Below are positions 1 through 11,365 of a DNA stretch of 64,000 bases, in pieces. Positions within the stretch are counted from its first letter, which is position 1. Every line of letters starts with the position of its first letter. This DNA comes from Carya illinoinensis (Eukaryota > Streptophyta > Magnoliopsida > Fagales > Juglandaceae): NCBI RefSeq assembly GCF_018687715.1, contig NC_056765.1, positions 15,303,501-15,367,500 of the forward strand. Direction: 5' to 3'. The notes beneath the pieces were generated by a model that was not told where the DNA came from, searched no databases, and saw only the letters and a list, made by a program, of their open reading frames with translations. The translations under genes were made by a program, and so were the position numbers.

Positions 1-46
1 ATTTATTCTAATAATATTTTTTTGTTATATATAATCATTTCCAAGT

Positions 47-650
47 ATGCCGCCAAAAAGACAAAGAAGAAATGTGCCTCCTCCACCGAGTCCAAGTCCT
101 GAACCCATTGAGGACTCCCCACCTGAGGAGTCCGTTCCTGAAGATGAAGTTAACATTACAGAGAACGATGCACAGTCGACACCTACCCGTAAGGAATGTT
201 TACGTTAATACTATATATAATCAAGATGTTTGTTTCAATAAATAATATATATAACCTTCAAAATTATACTATCATCTATTAGTTGATGAACAATTGGCTC
301 GTCGCGGTCGTGGCTATACACGCTGCATCTCACTTGAGAAAAATCGAAGGCATGGTAAACTGAAAATCACAATTCCTGATAATTCCACTAGAGGAGTGAA
401 TGATAGTGCAGCAACGCTTTCCTCCTATATTGGCACAGTAATTCGAGCTTACGCTCCATTTTATGTGCGCTCCTGGAGAGATGTGCCGAATGAGATTAAG
501 GAACACATTCGGAGTCGTGTGCTGGTGAGTTTACTTATTATATCATTTTTTTCACCTACATTAGTTTATTATATTTTTAACATAATTAATTTATAATTAC
601 GATGAATTTGACCTCGACTTTGGTCGATGAATGGAGCATATTGCACCACT
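47..650 (+). pseudogene. 5' exons of CACTA1 Transposase_24-type gene
   Basis: An ATG at 47 opens a proline/acidic-rich start (MPPKRQRRNVPPPPSP). A plausible donor lies at 189 (GTAAGG). A second exon runs 283-524, with acceptor AG at 281-282 and donor GTGAGT at 525; the frame is continuous across the junction. The second exon reads RRGRGYTRCISLEK, then IPDNSTRGVNDSAA, then SWRDVPNEIKEHI. That order (RGxTR, G-N-A, IG..VR, WRxVP) is the signature of the plant Transposase_24 family in CACTA elements. A further piece at about 601-650 (DEFDLDF) continues the domain but lacks a normal acceptor and has a stop. The protein resumes near 8925. The gene is broken by nested insertions and stops. Confidence 0.75.
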
Positions 651-663
651 AGAAAGGCATAGT

Positions 664-1390
664 TTTTTTTTTCTTTTTAATAATAGAGAGGCTTCATTAA
701 GATAAATCAAGCCATTACAAGTTTGTCCACCCATATAGTTTGGTGTAAGAAATTTGGATAGGAATTCCACCAGAGAGATGTATCATCTATATGCCATGCG
801 TACCTACCTAACTTGTGTGCTGCTTCATTCCCTAGCCTTTCAACATGTTGGATTGTACAACATTTGAACTAAGTGAGCATTTTAGTTTTGGTGATGATAT
901 TTCCTAGTACAGACCAGGATTCCTCCTTTTGTTGCATCTAAGTTATCATGACTAAAGAATCATTTTCAAGAATGAGTTCCTCAAGACCCAAAGGAACATA
1001 GTTGTAAACCCCTCAACATGGCCAGTAGCTCTATTTTTGCAGGGTCATTAACTACAAACTCTTTTTGCATCTTCGAGAATGATTCCCACCCCAGTCCTGT
1101 GTTGGTCTTGGAAAATAGCCCCATCGACATTAAGCTTCAACACATTTGGAGGAGGTTTTTTCCATCCCAACTGAGAAGAATGATTCTTTTTAGGAATGGT
1201 CTGCATATTTTGATACATCTTGAGTAGAGATATGGCATGTTCTAATGCCTCTATTGTAGCTGGAGCTTTGCCCTCATGGACCATCTGGTTTCTTCTATGC
1301 CAAAAACTCTAAATCATGATCACAAACATCTCAAGTTCCTCTTTTTTACTCTTTTCAATAATCTTAGACTTGATCTCTATGTAGCATGAC
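664..1390 (-). pseudogene. 5'-truncated LINE fragment: RNase H-like (RVT_3) tail
   Basis: On the minus strand the piece reads WHRRNQMVHEGKAP, then NVLKLNVDGAIFQDQ and GVGIILED. This is the start of the RNase H-like domain that follows the zinc-binding region in plant L1-type LINE ORF2 proteins. Downstream are degenerate residues with stops and a T-run at 667-676, which is the poly-A tail of a minus-strand copy. Only the 3' end of the element is present, as usual for 5'-truncated LINEs. It sits next to the interrupted exon of CACTA1. The upper boundary near 1390 is approximate and no target-site duplication was found. Confidence 0.65.
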
Positions 1391-1959
1391 TTTCTTTGCC
1401 CTTGACATATGGAGCTAGATGGGATGTTTACCTTAGGTTTGAAAGACATTTAGCAATGTATGACTATTTCATGGATTTAGTTTGAAGTTTACTTTCATTA
1501 CTAAAATAGTCATATACTATGTCATGTTGAAAGGTTGTCTGTTGGTTCTATGTCAAATAGTTCACAATCACAGTCCATTATTAATATATTAGTATCATGC
1601 AACATAAAGCTACAATCATTAAATAATTTCAAGAGTCCAAATCAAGACAACAGAAGACTAATAATCCCACAAGTCCTATGAAGTCATTTGTTAGTGGTGT
1701 TGTGTTATTTTTAAATGAAAGGGTTAAAGTAATAATGGTTCACGTTGTGTATAAATTTCTATGGATGTATGAGATTTGTGAGTTAATGCGTCTGGTCTTG
1801 TAGGACAATTTTCTGAAACAATAAAGCTAGATTTAAGCATATAAAAGGTATGGTGAGGGAGAATGCACGTAGGGGAAGAAGTATGTTTCAATAAGAACAA
1901 CTCAAGGTATGATGAAAGCCACAACGGAGACCTTATGCTACCCGTAGGGGCCAGGTCCA
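1391..1959. other. Unassigned AT-rich stretch
   Basis: No convincing coding frame, terminal repeat or tail was found between the LINE fragment and the CACTA2-like gene remnant. A short arginine-rich reading near 1850-1960 could belong to the start of that remnant. Confidence 0.4.
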
Positions 1960-2240
1960 ATAAGAATAGGCACTATAAGCGATGTGTTAGCAAATGCAGC
2001 ATTAGATGATGACTTAACAGAGCCACCTGATGTAGTTTTTTAGAGCAACTTAAATGATGCTCCTATGTTGGAAGCTCTAACCACAAACCTCCTTGGTGAG
2101 TCCGATAAGCAAATTTAGTTTGTCGTAAATTGAAAATTCTTTCAAATGGTGCATGATGTACATATTACTAAACAACTAGATGTAGATATTGACATTGAGT
2201 ATTATGTGAAGTTCTTGTTTGTATTGTGTTCTTATATGTA

Positions 2241-2790
2241 GGGAAACCATCAAAAAAGCAAGCACGTCGTGGGGTAGCAAGTGGGAGGTTGTTTATGAAG
2301 CTTTGTTCTATGGGGCCCCTTCCGCTAGTGATTGTTGAGGGACACTCCTCACCCTCATCTAATAACGCAAAGATTTATAGCCGTTGAGTGACATGAATTG
2401 TAAAGCACCATGCAAACATGATGCATGCTAGCTGGAGGTATGTTCTGGATGAGGAGGAAGAGGAACTAATTCAGTGTGTCAAGGTGAGTACAGTCACACC
2501 TATTTTCAACATAATTCGATTGTGAGCATACTATTTTTACTTATTCCGCCACAATAATTGCTTACATTATGTTATTAGGTGAACTTCATCCTAGATTGGG
2601 AGAACCCAAATCATAGAGGATGTGTCAAATTACAACTACAAATAATTACAATGCCTTTCATCATCTATTGTACATGGAATATAAGAGAAGCACTACACAT
2701 GCAGAAGCCTTGGCAAGAAGGTCAACAATCGTGGATGCACCAGTATGGGAAAAGTTGTGTGAAAGATAGATATCTCCCGCCTTCCAAGTA
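2241..2790 (+). pseudogene. Degenerate Transposase_24-like remnant in CACTA2
   Basis: Reading forward from about 2241 gives KPSKKQARRGVASG, then SWRYVLDEEEEELIQCVK, with a donor-like GTGAGTA after it and a continuation (FILDWENPNHRGCVKL) at 2579. The order RG, then G-N-A, then WRxV-EEE, then F.LDW..P..R.CVK matches Transposase_24 and parallels the exons at 283-650. Two or more stops break it. The fit is by eye and weaker than for CACTA1. Confidence 0.5.
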
Positions 2791-2799
2791 AAACATTAT

Positions 2800-3387
2800 T
2801 TATATCATGTTTAGGGTTAGGACATGATAATTTAGACAAGTGGGAATAATGTCCCAATTTCAGTTTGTATATAAATATGTAGGATTTTGTTTAGGATTGA
2901 TGGAAAACAATGTACATTTTAATTTAGTATTGTATTTCATTTCCATAGTTTGGATGACTATGAAGTGAATTTTGGCCAAAGGTATTTCATTTCCATATTT
3001 CATTTCCACATTTTAACTTTTTACACCGTTCGAAAAAGACATGAAGTGAATTTTGGCCAAAGGTAAATATATACAAGTTTTGGGAACATATAAGTTTTTT
3101 GCACATATTTCATGAGATAGTTTGGACACTAGTACAAGTTTTTTGTCACTGTCCCATGTTTGGCTACATGTTTACAGTGGATAGATGCATGAGAAGAAAG
3201 TGGGGATGAAGTTATTTTGTTAAGATTGAAAAATGATGTGGATATGTGGTTGACAATGCCCAATGATGAATATTTTGTACAAGCCTTACATTAGTATATA
3301 TAGTTGAAGTAGGTGTTAGTCAGGTACTAAATGTTAAAATTAGTGTTGGAAGTTAGGTTAAAGCAAGAACTACATTTGTATACAACT
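2800..3387. other. CACTA2 interior, no gene seen
   Basis: AT-rich sequence with a local duplication of ATTTCATTTCCA and of TGAAGTGAATTTTGGCCAAA between about 2935 and 3065. No coding frame was recognised. Confidence 0.4.
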
Positions 3388-4160
3388 GCTACTTTTTTTT
3401 TTTTAGAAAATAGACTTCAATTCCCTTCATGACGGAAGTTATAGCTGTGATTGATAAGACAGGAAAATCCTGATTACAAGCCAAACTAATCATCTGTTTG
3501 GAGCTTCCCCGCACACAAAATCCTTTGTGGCAGACATTGTCTAGAACTTCAATAAACTCTCTATAGACAAGGCCTTCTGAGATGCGAGCCTCTGTAAACA
3601 ATAGATATGTCCATCTCGCCTTGTCAGAGAAAAACTACCACGGCCCAACCCTCCAAGAGAGAGCGAGAGAATAAACCTCAACCTCCAAAGGAGGTGAGGG
3701 GGGAAACCCTCCACCTCTAAAAGAGGTGAGGGAGAAACCCCCATCCTCCAAAGGAGAAGAGGGACAAAAACCTGCTATTGGACCAAGGCCCAATAGACTA
3801 TTACTATTTATTTAACCTAAACTACATAACTACACAGCATAAAGCAATAAAACAAAGAGCACAAATTACAAAAATGCCCCTAGACTAAGGTAACACATGG
3901 GTCCGGCTAGGGTTTCTTCTCTAATGTCGTTGCCCCTTCTTTCTTCTCTATTACTGTGCAGCACAAACTGCTACGCCGACCCTCACCATTTATGCCCGGC
4001 AAACCGACGGCCAAAACCAGAGAGAAAGAAGGCCAACAGCCCATGACTCCGCTGCTCGTACCACCAACACTCTGCTGTGAAACAGAGCAATGTGCCTCTT
4101 GCTGTCGAGCCGCCCCGTCGTAGCCTCGCCGCAGCTTAATCCATTGCCGTTAACTACTTC
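3388..4160 (-). mobile_element. Poly-A retroelement, copy A (LINE 3' end or SINE-like)
   Basis: A T-run at 3391-3402 is the poly-A tail of a minus-strand element. Its 3' part (motifs ATTTTGTGTGCGGG, TTAGTTTGGCTTGTAA, TGAAGTCTATTT) is clearly shared with a plus-strand copy ending at about 61517. Further in, it has imperfect short tandem copies around CCTCCAAAGGAGG (3645-3765), then a GC-rich stretch (3900-4135) unlike the surrounding AT-rich DNA. The open reading at 3389-3601 (minus) is not recognised and may be incidental. The 5' boundary is approximate. Confidence 0.55.
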
Positions 4161-4559
4161 TTAGACTATATATATATAGGACAGTTGCATATTAATGTTT
4201 TTGTATGGCTGAGCATGAATGATTTTCTTGATATCGTAACGGACATCAATGAAATGCTGTATGTGGAGTCCTTGTAAGAAGGCTATTGTGTTATAAAATT
4301 AATGAAGTTGGAATGTGCTTGTAACCATCTGTGTGTGGAACATAAAGATGACAATATTATTGTGAGAAGTAATTAAGAATATTCTCGTGCACTATATGTT
4401 TCAATTAGCAATGTTTGGATTTATTAATGATATAATAGATCATATGAGATGAGATTGTAACAGATCTGGCCAATCCAATTGTGCATTTCAGGTTGCAGAT
4501 TATTCATGATTTTTTTTATAAGTCCATGACATTATATGTGGTAGCTTGTTGTCCAATGA
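4161..4559. other. CACTA2 interior before the subterminal array
   Basis: AT-rich DNA without recognisable coding sequence, between the poly-A retroelement and the repeat array; probably the 3' non-coding part of CACTA2. Confidence 0.4.
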
Positions 4560-5622
4560 ATTTATTTGCATTGTAAAAATTTTGGTACTCCTTTAACTTG
4601 CAATCCAATTCAGAACCCAACACCAATTAAATTACCAAAACCAAACAAAAAGAATTGCAATGACAAATGTAACAAATTTTGTCTATTTGCAACGACATGC
4701 TTTCATTGCAAAAAAAATTATCCAGACTCAATATACTTTAACAACTTTTATTTGTTGCATATTCATAGATTGTAAGGGGGAAAATTCATTGCAATAATGT
4801 TTAGTACATTTGCAACGAAAGTGTTTTATTGCTGAAAAATATTTGCAAAGAATGTAAATTGTTTGAGATGTTGATTTGCAATGAATATTTATTGTTGTTG
4901 TAGAACAATTCGAATGACTATAAATCCTTGGAAAACATCATTATCCAATGAACTTAGTCGTTGCAGAAATATATAGCAACAAATGATTACCATTGCAAAT
5001 GTGGTATAGCAACTAATGCATACCATTGGAAAATGAATATTCGTAATGATATTCATTCATTCGTAAAGTGTTTTTGCAACTAATGAATTCGTTTCAAATC
5101 ACATTTACCAACGCTATAGTTTCTTTGCAAATTAGCATATTACAACAAATTGAATACGTTGCAACAGATTAATTGCAAGGAAAATAATGGTTGCAAGTTA
5201 TATATTTGTAATGAAATTCATTCGTTGCAAATATATATATTGCAATGCAAAAAAAATCATTGCAAATTTGTTTGCAACCAAATTACTCATCTCAAGATTG
5301 TGTTTGCAACAAATCAAATTCGTTACTACTTCTATTTAGCAATGAATATAAATCATTGCTAATATATATTTGCAACTGTTTCCAAGATTCCCTTAATGGA
5401 CTTTAGCAACGAGAATATAGACATTTGCAATGAAAGATTCTTGTTGCATAAAAAGTAGCTTTTAGCAATGAAAATGAAACTCATTGCTAAGGCTACAATG
5501 CCAACAAGGCATTTGCGAAAGTGGGGCGACGAAACTTTTCATTGCTAAAAGACAAGTTGCAACGAAAAAATACTTTTAGCAATGAAATCTTTTCCTTGCA
5601 AAAACCCTCTTCTGTTGTAGTG
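4560..5622. repeat. CACTA2 subterminal array (TTGCAACGAA / TTGCTA motifs)
   Basis: Dozens of degenerate, irregularly spaced copies of TTGCAACGAA, TTGCAATGAA and inverted TTCGTTGCAA occur in both orientations. They end at the CACTA terminus. In characterised En/Spm elements such arrays bind the element's own protein, so this is the presumed transposase-binding region. The same motif fills 28218-29249. Confidence 0.75.
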
Positions 5623-5715
5623 ACTAGCTTTTTCTATAAACCATTTAATTGACACTTGATTTAAATCTACCACATTATTATGTGTGATTAAGAATAACAA
5701 GCATCAAGATGAAAA

Positions 5716-5925
5716 TGAGGCCTCATTTGGATACAGAAACGGTTTCTTCTTATCTCATTATTACAACTTTTTCAAATTCTCATACAAAATATAACAAACA
5801 ATTCAATTTTGTCAAATCTCAAAACAATAATAATATTAAAAAAATAATATTCTAATAATATTTTAGTCAACTTTTAACTTTTATCTAAAACATCTCATTT
5901 CATCTCACTATCCAAACTACACCTA
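5716..5925. mobile_element. Short MITE with TTTGGATA terminal inverted repeats
   Basis: GGCCTCATTTGGATAC at the left faces TATCCAAACTACACCT at the right. About 200 bp of very AT-rich DNA with no coding capacity lies between, including ATCTCATTTCATCTCAC next to the right end. This is the layout of a non-autonomous DNA transposon. The outer 6-8 bases are diverged and the TSD is unclear. Confidence 0.5.
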
Positions 5926-6240
5926 AGTATGACTCCTAAAAGGAGAGATTCGAATCATCCCCAAAATCACAAAAGATCTTTTAATGCTTTGGGAGGAGAC
6001 GAGTTCACGGGTCTAGGCGCAAAACCCATCAGAAGTCCCAAAAGGTGCATATGCAAATTAATGTTAAGGGTTGAACTTTTGTTGAAACTCAAACTAGTGC
6101 CAACTGGTTGAAATGGGAAAATTGTGCCTTTTGTTAATAGATGCGATTATATATTGGTTCTGAAATGATTTTAACAAAATGCAAGCCCACGACTACACCT
6201 TTTGTACATTCACTTTGATTGCAAATTCACAATTACATGC
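5926..6240. other. Degraded sequence between MITE and Copia remnant
   Basis: A 60-codon open reading (5929-6111, plus) has no recognised family. It may be the worn upstream part of the Copia remnant that follows. Confidence 0.3.
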
Positions 6241-6244
6241 ACCT

Positions 6245-7090
6245 TTTTTATTCGAATTTAAGATCGTATCCTAAGACTAGGAAATTAGTGGATAAACTTC
6301 TTGAATATGCTTGCGTTATTGGTTGTTCAATATATGCTATGACATGCACTAGATAGAATATTGCATTTGTATTAAGCAAACTAAGTAGATACACAAATAA
6401 CGCTAATCATATTCGTTGGATAACTGTAAAATTAAGTTAAAATATTTAAAAAATTCCGTGAATTATGATATTGAGTACATTAGGTTTCCTTCAACTGCAG
6501 AAGGATATATAGATGCCAGTTAAATAACTAACTGTGATGATTGCAACTTAACCAGTGGATCTATATTCACCCTTATGTGGATGAGCAATCTCTTAGGGAT
6601 CAAATAAGCAAATCTGCATAACTGGTTGAGTTTATAGCATTGACTTTTCGTAACAAAGAGGCAAAGTGGCTAGGAAATTTATTTGTTAAAGATTTTTCTT
6701 TTATTGAAACACATCTTGTCACCAATTTCTTTGCATTGTACTAACAGTCAAGTTACACTGTCACAAGCCCATAGCCATATATAAAATGTCATGCCATATT
6801 GGGCTGAGACATAGTTGTGTAAAGCAATTACTCACAAATGGAGTAATTACAATAGATTTGGTAAGATCTTGCTAGAATTTGGCAAATCCAATAATTAAAG
6901 GAGTTGCAAGGGAGTTGATGTGAAAAATATCAAAAGTGATGGTTTAAAGCCTATAATTTAAAATCACCAATAATGAGAACTCGACTAGACTCTTGAACAT
7001 ATCAAGATGTTGAGTTCAACGAGCAAAGTATGTTATTTATTTGTGATTGCAAGCATTGTCATTTAAAATTAGTTCTAACACTATTTTACA
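6245..7090 (+). pseudogene. Decayed Copia RT/RNase H remnant
   Basis: Across shifting frames the plus strand preserves the end of a Copia polyprotein in order: KLLEYACVIGCSIYAMTCTR, a reading like SKLSRYTNNANHIRWI, GYIDAS near 6505, SGSIFT, a stretch like FIALTFRNKEAKWLGNL, and a C-terminal tail resembling LADPLTKG...GLKP near 6900-6950. These match the region after the RT active site and the Copia RNase H. Many stops and small indels show great age. The sequence after about 6965 may be 3' LTR, but no pair was found. Confidence 0.55.
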
Positions 7091-7099
7091 GTCCTTAGG

Positions 7100-8930
7100 T
7101 TTTTTTTTTTTTTTTCAAGAAGAGTCAGGGCCACATGTCCAAGAGTGGCCCCCTACCCCATATTTATTAAAAACCCTCACTTGTAGGGGAGGAATACCGT
7201 ATAACAATAGACCACTTGAATTAAAAAAAAAAAATAGACAAAAATTTCCGAACTCAAGTGTAACTAACAACATCAACCTAAAAAATAGCCAAAAACACCC
7301 AAACACCTAGCACAAACCTTAGTCCGAAGACCTAAGACCTCAAAGAAGGAAGACCTAATTTATCCACCTTTAAAATACCTTTGAGCTGCTACAGAACCTC
7401 ATCAAAATTTATCCACGTACCAGACTGATGATTCAAAGCCATACAAGCAAGAAAATCAGCTCTTGAATTTCCTTTTCTATAAACATGATTGATCTTGACT
7501 TGCAAACTCGACAAGACCTCTTGGATTTCATCCCAATAGTCTTCAAGATACCACATCCCACATCTCCCTTTTGCCAACCAATTAACTACAAGAAAAGAGT
7601 CAAGCTCAATATCAATTCTTTGCAAACCCAACTCCTTGTGTGTTTGAGCCCATAATAAAGAGCTAATAATTCCGCTTCATTATTAGAGCCATGAGCCAAC
7701 TCCTTAGCGAAAGCCAACCTTAAATAGCCCCAATCATCCCGAACAAGGCCCCCCGCCCCTATGCAAACCCAGATTGCCTAATGAACTCCCATCAATATTC
7801 AACTTAAACCACCCCCTATTTGGTTTACACCACTTTACCAAACAAACCAGCTTACGTAAAGGAGCTTTAACCGGAATTGAGAAGGCTTCCAATATTCTGG
7901 CGTCACCATTCTCCATTTTTTTACTCACCCTCATACGTAGTCATACCCATGCAATTGTAGCTTTAATCGCATTCCACAACGATTGCACAGAACCATGTTT
8001 CCCTTCCATACGAGCCTTACACCACCACACTCAAAGAGACCACGTTAAAATAATGGGAATTAAGCCAAGCAACATACCTTTTTGGGATGAATGTGAGGCC
8101 CGTCGAAACCAAAGCTCCATAGTATTCTTCCAAGGCCTGGATGGGTCATAAGGCATCCCCAAACTCAAAGATGCCCTGCATTAAATTTTCGTCGCTAGAG
8201 TACTTGTGGCCAGGACATGATCCTGATTTTCCAGACAACCCCGTACCCAACATTCACATTTAGAAACCACTAGAATGCCCAATTCTTTAATACATGCATC
8301 CACACTTAGGCAAAAATTTAAAGCCTTCCACATTGTAACTGAAAACTTATTTGGAAATGCAGAATGCCAGATCCAACGAGCCCATTCTGATTTTGGGGCC
8401 CTAACACGATTACATTTCGAAGCCAACTTTGAGGAAAAATTACTATCCAAACTCGGCTTACAAAGCAAGATATCTGCCCCATCTTTATTCTCACCTAAAG
8501 ATGTCAAGATTTCCTCAAGTTTGGATTCCCCCACCAGTCTTCTTAGAAGTTCCACATCCCAACCATTATGAATGCAACACTCCCTTATTGTGAGGAGAGG
8601 AAGATCTAAGATCTCACAAGAGTCTATAATAGCACCTGAAGACAACCAGTTATCCCTCCAGAAAGAGATACGACCTTCCCTTACCTCCACACGACATTAC
8701 TCAACACCTTAGGTAGCATCGCTACTATTCGCTTTCATAATAATGACCCCTTACTAGCCTCAATCAAAGAGATATGACTCTCCTTGACATATTTTCCCTT
8801 AAAGAAATTAACCCAAATGGAATTTTGAGTTAGAAGCTTCCATGCAAACTTCATAAAGAGCGACACATGCACATCTTCAAAATTCCAAAGACCCAACACT
8901 ATTCCGACGTCACAAGGGACAATGTCACGA
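7100..8930 (-). pseudogene. 5'-truncated LINE: end of RT, zf-RVT and RNase H-like domains
   Basis: The T-run at 7100-7117 is the poly-A tail of a minus-strand LINE. Reading upward on the minus strand, the order from the 5' side is: the region after RT (LWNFEDVHVSLFMKFAWKLL, about 8900), GRISFWRDNWLSSG (8690-8640), the zinc-binding reverse transcriptase domain with WARWIWHSAFPNKFSVTMWK, then RNase H-like pieces (GWFKLNIDGSSLGN at about 7800; ELDSFLVVNWL and HVYRKGNSRADFLA at 7390-7630). This is the C-terminal half of an L1-type ORF2. Frames shift and stops occur, so it is dead. It is distinct from the fragment at 664-1390, since both contain the same 3' domain. Confidence 0.75.
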
Positions 8931-9929
8931 CCATTTCAAGAAATTTGAGACGTTTGAAGAGGTTGCATAGTCCCCTTTCCAGCAGATGAAATTAGACGAC
9001 TGGATAAAGTGTTGTGATCTTTTTGCCTCTTCAGAATATCAGGTATTCTAGATTTATTTTCTATAATTATTTACATTTATATTTGTTGTTTATATTATAT
9101 GTATGTACATATATTACAATTAACGGTGAGAATTATTTTTGTAGCACTTAAGTTCTACAAATACAAATAATAGATCTGCTCTTACCATTCACCATCGTAC
9201 TGGTTCAAGATCATTCCATCGTCTTGCTGAAAAAATGGTAATTAATAAACGCAATAATTCATATTTTTTCTTATTATTCTTTTATATAAGTACTAATACT
9301 GTCTTTTTCAAATTGCTAATGTCGTTTTCTTAGAAACGTGATGCTGCTGCTCACACTAATGAGCATAGTGAGTGGATGGATCCTGCAGCTGCAATTAATT
9401 ATGTAAGCGGTGTTCCTTTTGTTGAATAAATTATGTAACATGTGATTAAATTATTTTTTATTTGTATTTCTTTTAATATGTTACTTATTGTGTGTTTTGA
9501 TCTTTCAAACTGTAGGGAAAAATGATGGAGATGCAGTCAGCTTCTGGGGATTCCTCTCCTAGTGACTTGGACATTTTTTCACAGGTGCTTGGGCCCAACT
9601 CTAGTATGGCAAGAGGTTTGGGACGATCTTTCAAGCATTCCGGTTGATCTTCCTCAACCTCATCGACATCACAAATTAATAATCTTACCGAAGATTTAGA
9701 AGCTGCACGACGTGAGAATGAGTATATGAGGTCTAGACAGCAAGAGTTGGAGTCCCTCTTAGAGTGACAATCTCATTTAGAGACGCGTTTGCAGGACCAA
9801 CAAAGAGAACAGGAGGAAAGAATCCGTAGTGAGGTCCAAGAGCAAGTGCAGCGGGAGATGATGCTGCAAATGGAGGGTGTTATGTCATTGCAACAGAATC
9901 GTGTTGGGCGAGGAAAGAAAAAGAAATGA
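8925..9929 (+). pseudogene. 3' exons of CACTA1 Transposase_24-type gene
   Basis: Four exon-like blocks with fair splice sites are: about 8925-9042 (KLDDWIKCCDLFASSEYQ), 9145-9237 (NNRSALTIHHRTGSRSF), 9334-9402 (DAAAHTNEHSEWMDPAAA) and 9516-9929. The N-x-R ... HHxTGSRSF motif is the hallmark of the C-terminal half of Transposase_24. The last exon encodes a predicted coiled coil rich in E, Q and R (NEYMRSRQQELESLL, DQQREQEERIRSEVQEQ) and ends in a basic tail GRGKKKK before TGA at 9927-9929. In-frame stops occur near 8966, 9645 and 9764, at least two of them TGA codons. CpG decay of CGA is possible. The gene is non-functional and is separated from its 5' exons by about 8 kb of insertions. Confidence 0.78.
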
Positions 9930-10059
9930 ATTTTATTTCTGTATTACGTTTTTAACATCTAATTTGAAAACAGTTTCAAACGATATTGGTTGTGAAATAT
10001 GTACTGTAATGTGAAACAATTGGTTTGTTTATTAAGTGGATGAGTTTAGCATTTCTGAT

Positions 10060-10701
10060 ATGTACGTTCGAATGTAAATAAAATACGTTTCAATAGTATT
10101 AAACGTTCAAAAATACGTTCAAACGTAACCATAAAAAATAGTAACAAAATGTTCGAACGTTTAAACCCAAGTTAAAAAAACATTCGAATGTAAAAAAACT
10201 TTAACGTTCCAAACATCCGAACGTACACTTTACGTTCGAACTCTACTCTCTTAACATTCGAATTAACGTCTAAACGTCATGATACAAACGTTCGGACATT
10301 ATTTCATTTTCGTTGGATTCGAGATTCGAACGTAACGTTCGCACGTATAAACGTTCAAACGTTTACATTATACGTCCGAACTATAATCAACAAACATCAC
10401 CTTTTCTCGTTTGGATGTCAGCTCGTCTTTTTTACGTTCGAACGTTATATTCTGTGACAGATTCTAACCGTCACAGAAAATAATACGTTCGAACGTTATT
10501 TCAAACGGCACATCCCCAACCGTCACTAAAAATATTTTTAGTGACGCTTGTACAGTAAACTGTCACCAAATGTAATCCATGACGCACAATACGTGACAAT
10601 TGTGGTGACGGTCAGAAACCGTCACCAAATATATTTCGTGACTTTTTTTGCAATTCTTGTGACAGTTTCATCTGTCACTAAAACCTATTTTTGTTGTGGT
10701 G
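10060..10701. repeat. CACTA1 subterminal array (ACGTTCGAACGT) and terminus
   Basis: From 10060 to 10500 there are many copies of the palindromic core ACGTTCGAACGT and half-sites TTCGAACGT. From 10455 to 10680 a second motif follows as paired copies of CCGTCAC and GTGACGG, one of them a local hairpin (CCGTCACTAAAAATA facing TTTTTAGTGACG). The array ends at TTTTTGTTGTGGTG. These are presumed transposase-binding sites. The CpG-rich motif is notable in AT-rich surroundings. Confidence 0.8.
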
Positions 10702-10801
10702 TACGGATGTGGGAATGAACAAAAGTGCATAAAAAGATTTGGCTGGTCCTAGTTCTTCCGAAATATAGGGTGATAGTGCAGATTGTGGTGGCATAACACT
10801 T

Positions 10802-11365
10802 GTGAGTGGTAATCATGTATCAGTGGCAGAAGACCATGTAGTAAGCAATGTATTGGATTTACAGGTTTGTGCTATGACCCATAATAATTCTGTTGCTGAT
10901 GCTTTGATGGCTAAAAAGGTGGATGTACTTGGGGCTAGTCCCAGCTCCTTGACAGTGCAGAATTCAGGTGGAAACTGTGAGGAGATAGCCTTCGTATTGG
11001 AAGCAACTAGTTTTGGATGCCACCAAATTTTGTGTGCTATTGAGTCTGGCCTAGTGGATGTCAATCCAGATGTGGAGAGGGTGGAGACTTGGGGTATGAT
11101 GGGAGCAGAGGAGGTAGGTGAGCAGGTGACAGGGGATGGGGCATTACTTGACGTTGTGGAAGATGGAAGGTTGGTGTCTTTGGCTGAGGGAATGGTTGAG
11201 GATTATGTCTCAAAACCCGATGAAGACAGGATAGAGCACCTATGTAAAAATAAAGAGTATCCATTTGATGGGGATGCTATAGCGGCAAAAAATGCAAGTA
11301 AGGGTGGAAGAACTCTTAGAAGCTCATCCTGGGTTCCTAGCAAGCCCACTTGGATGAATTTATGA
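10802..11365 (+). pseudogene. LINE-A upstream ORF (linker between ORF1 and endonuclease)
   Basis: An open frame of 187 codons ends just where the endonuclease reading begins (the 11350 frame overlaps it). The protein is acidic, low-complexity and without a recognised domain. It resembles the variable linker between the zinc-knuckle region and the endonuclease in plant L1 elements. The assignment rests mainly on position. No upstream zinc knuckle is visible, because the CACTA1 end lies 100 bp upstream. Confidence 0.5.

Larger units (their letters stand above)
1960..5622 (+). mobile_element. CACTA2: truncated CACTA element, right end at 5622
   Basis: The right end TTCTGTTGTAGTG stops at 5622 with the canonical CACTA terminus, preceded by about 1 kb of TTGCAACGAA-type subterminal repeats. 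A degenerate Transposase_24-like gene lies at 2241-2790. A poly-A retroelement (3388-4160) lies between gene and array. No left CACTACAA end was found, so the lower coordinate is only the start of recognisable similarity. Its subterminal motif matches that of CACTA3 but not CACTA1. Confidence 0.6.
1..10701 (+). mobile_element. CACTA1: CACTA (En/Spm) transposon, left end outside window, interrupted by nested insertions
   Basis: The right end is TTTTTGTTGTGGTG at 10688-10701, a diverged copy of the CACTA consensus end (TTGTAGTG). It is preceded by about 640 bp of subterminal repeats. The gene is of the Transposase_24 type found in plant CACTA elements. Its 5' exons lie at 47-524 and its 3' exons at about 8925-9929, so about 8 kb of other elements lies inside it. 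The left terminus is not in the window. It abuts a LINE at 10702, and the missing 5' part of that LINE may lie left of position 1. Confidence 0.8.

Noticed and set aside
4560..5362. Cys/Asn-rich ORFs that look like small secreted peptides
   Set aside because: They are readings of TTGCAACGAA subterminal repeats of CACTA2.
7115..7306. ORF ending at the T-run on the minus strand
   Set aside because: Falls in the 3' untranslated part and poly-A tail of a LINE.
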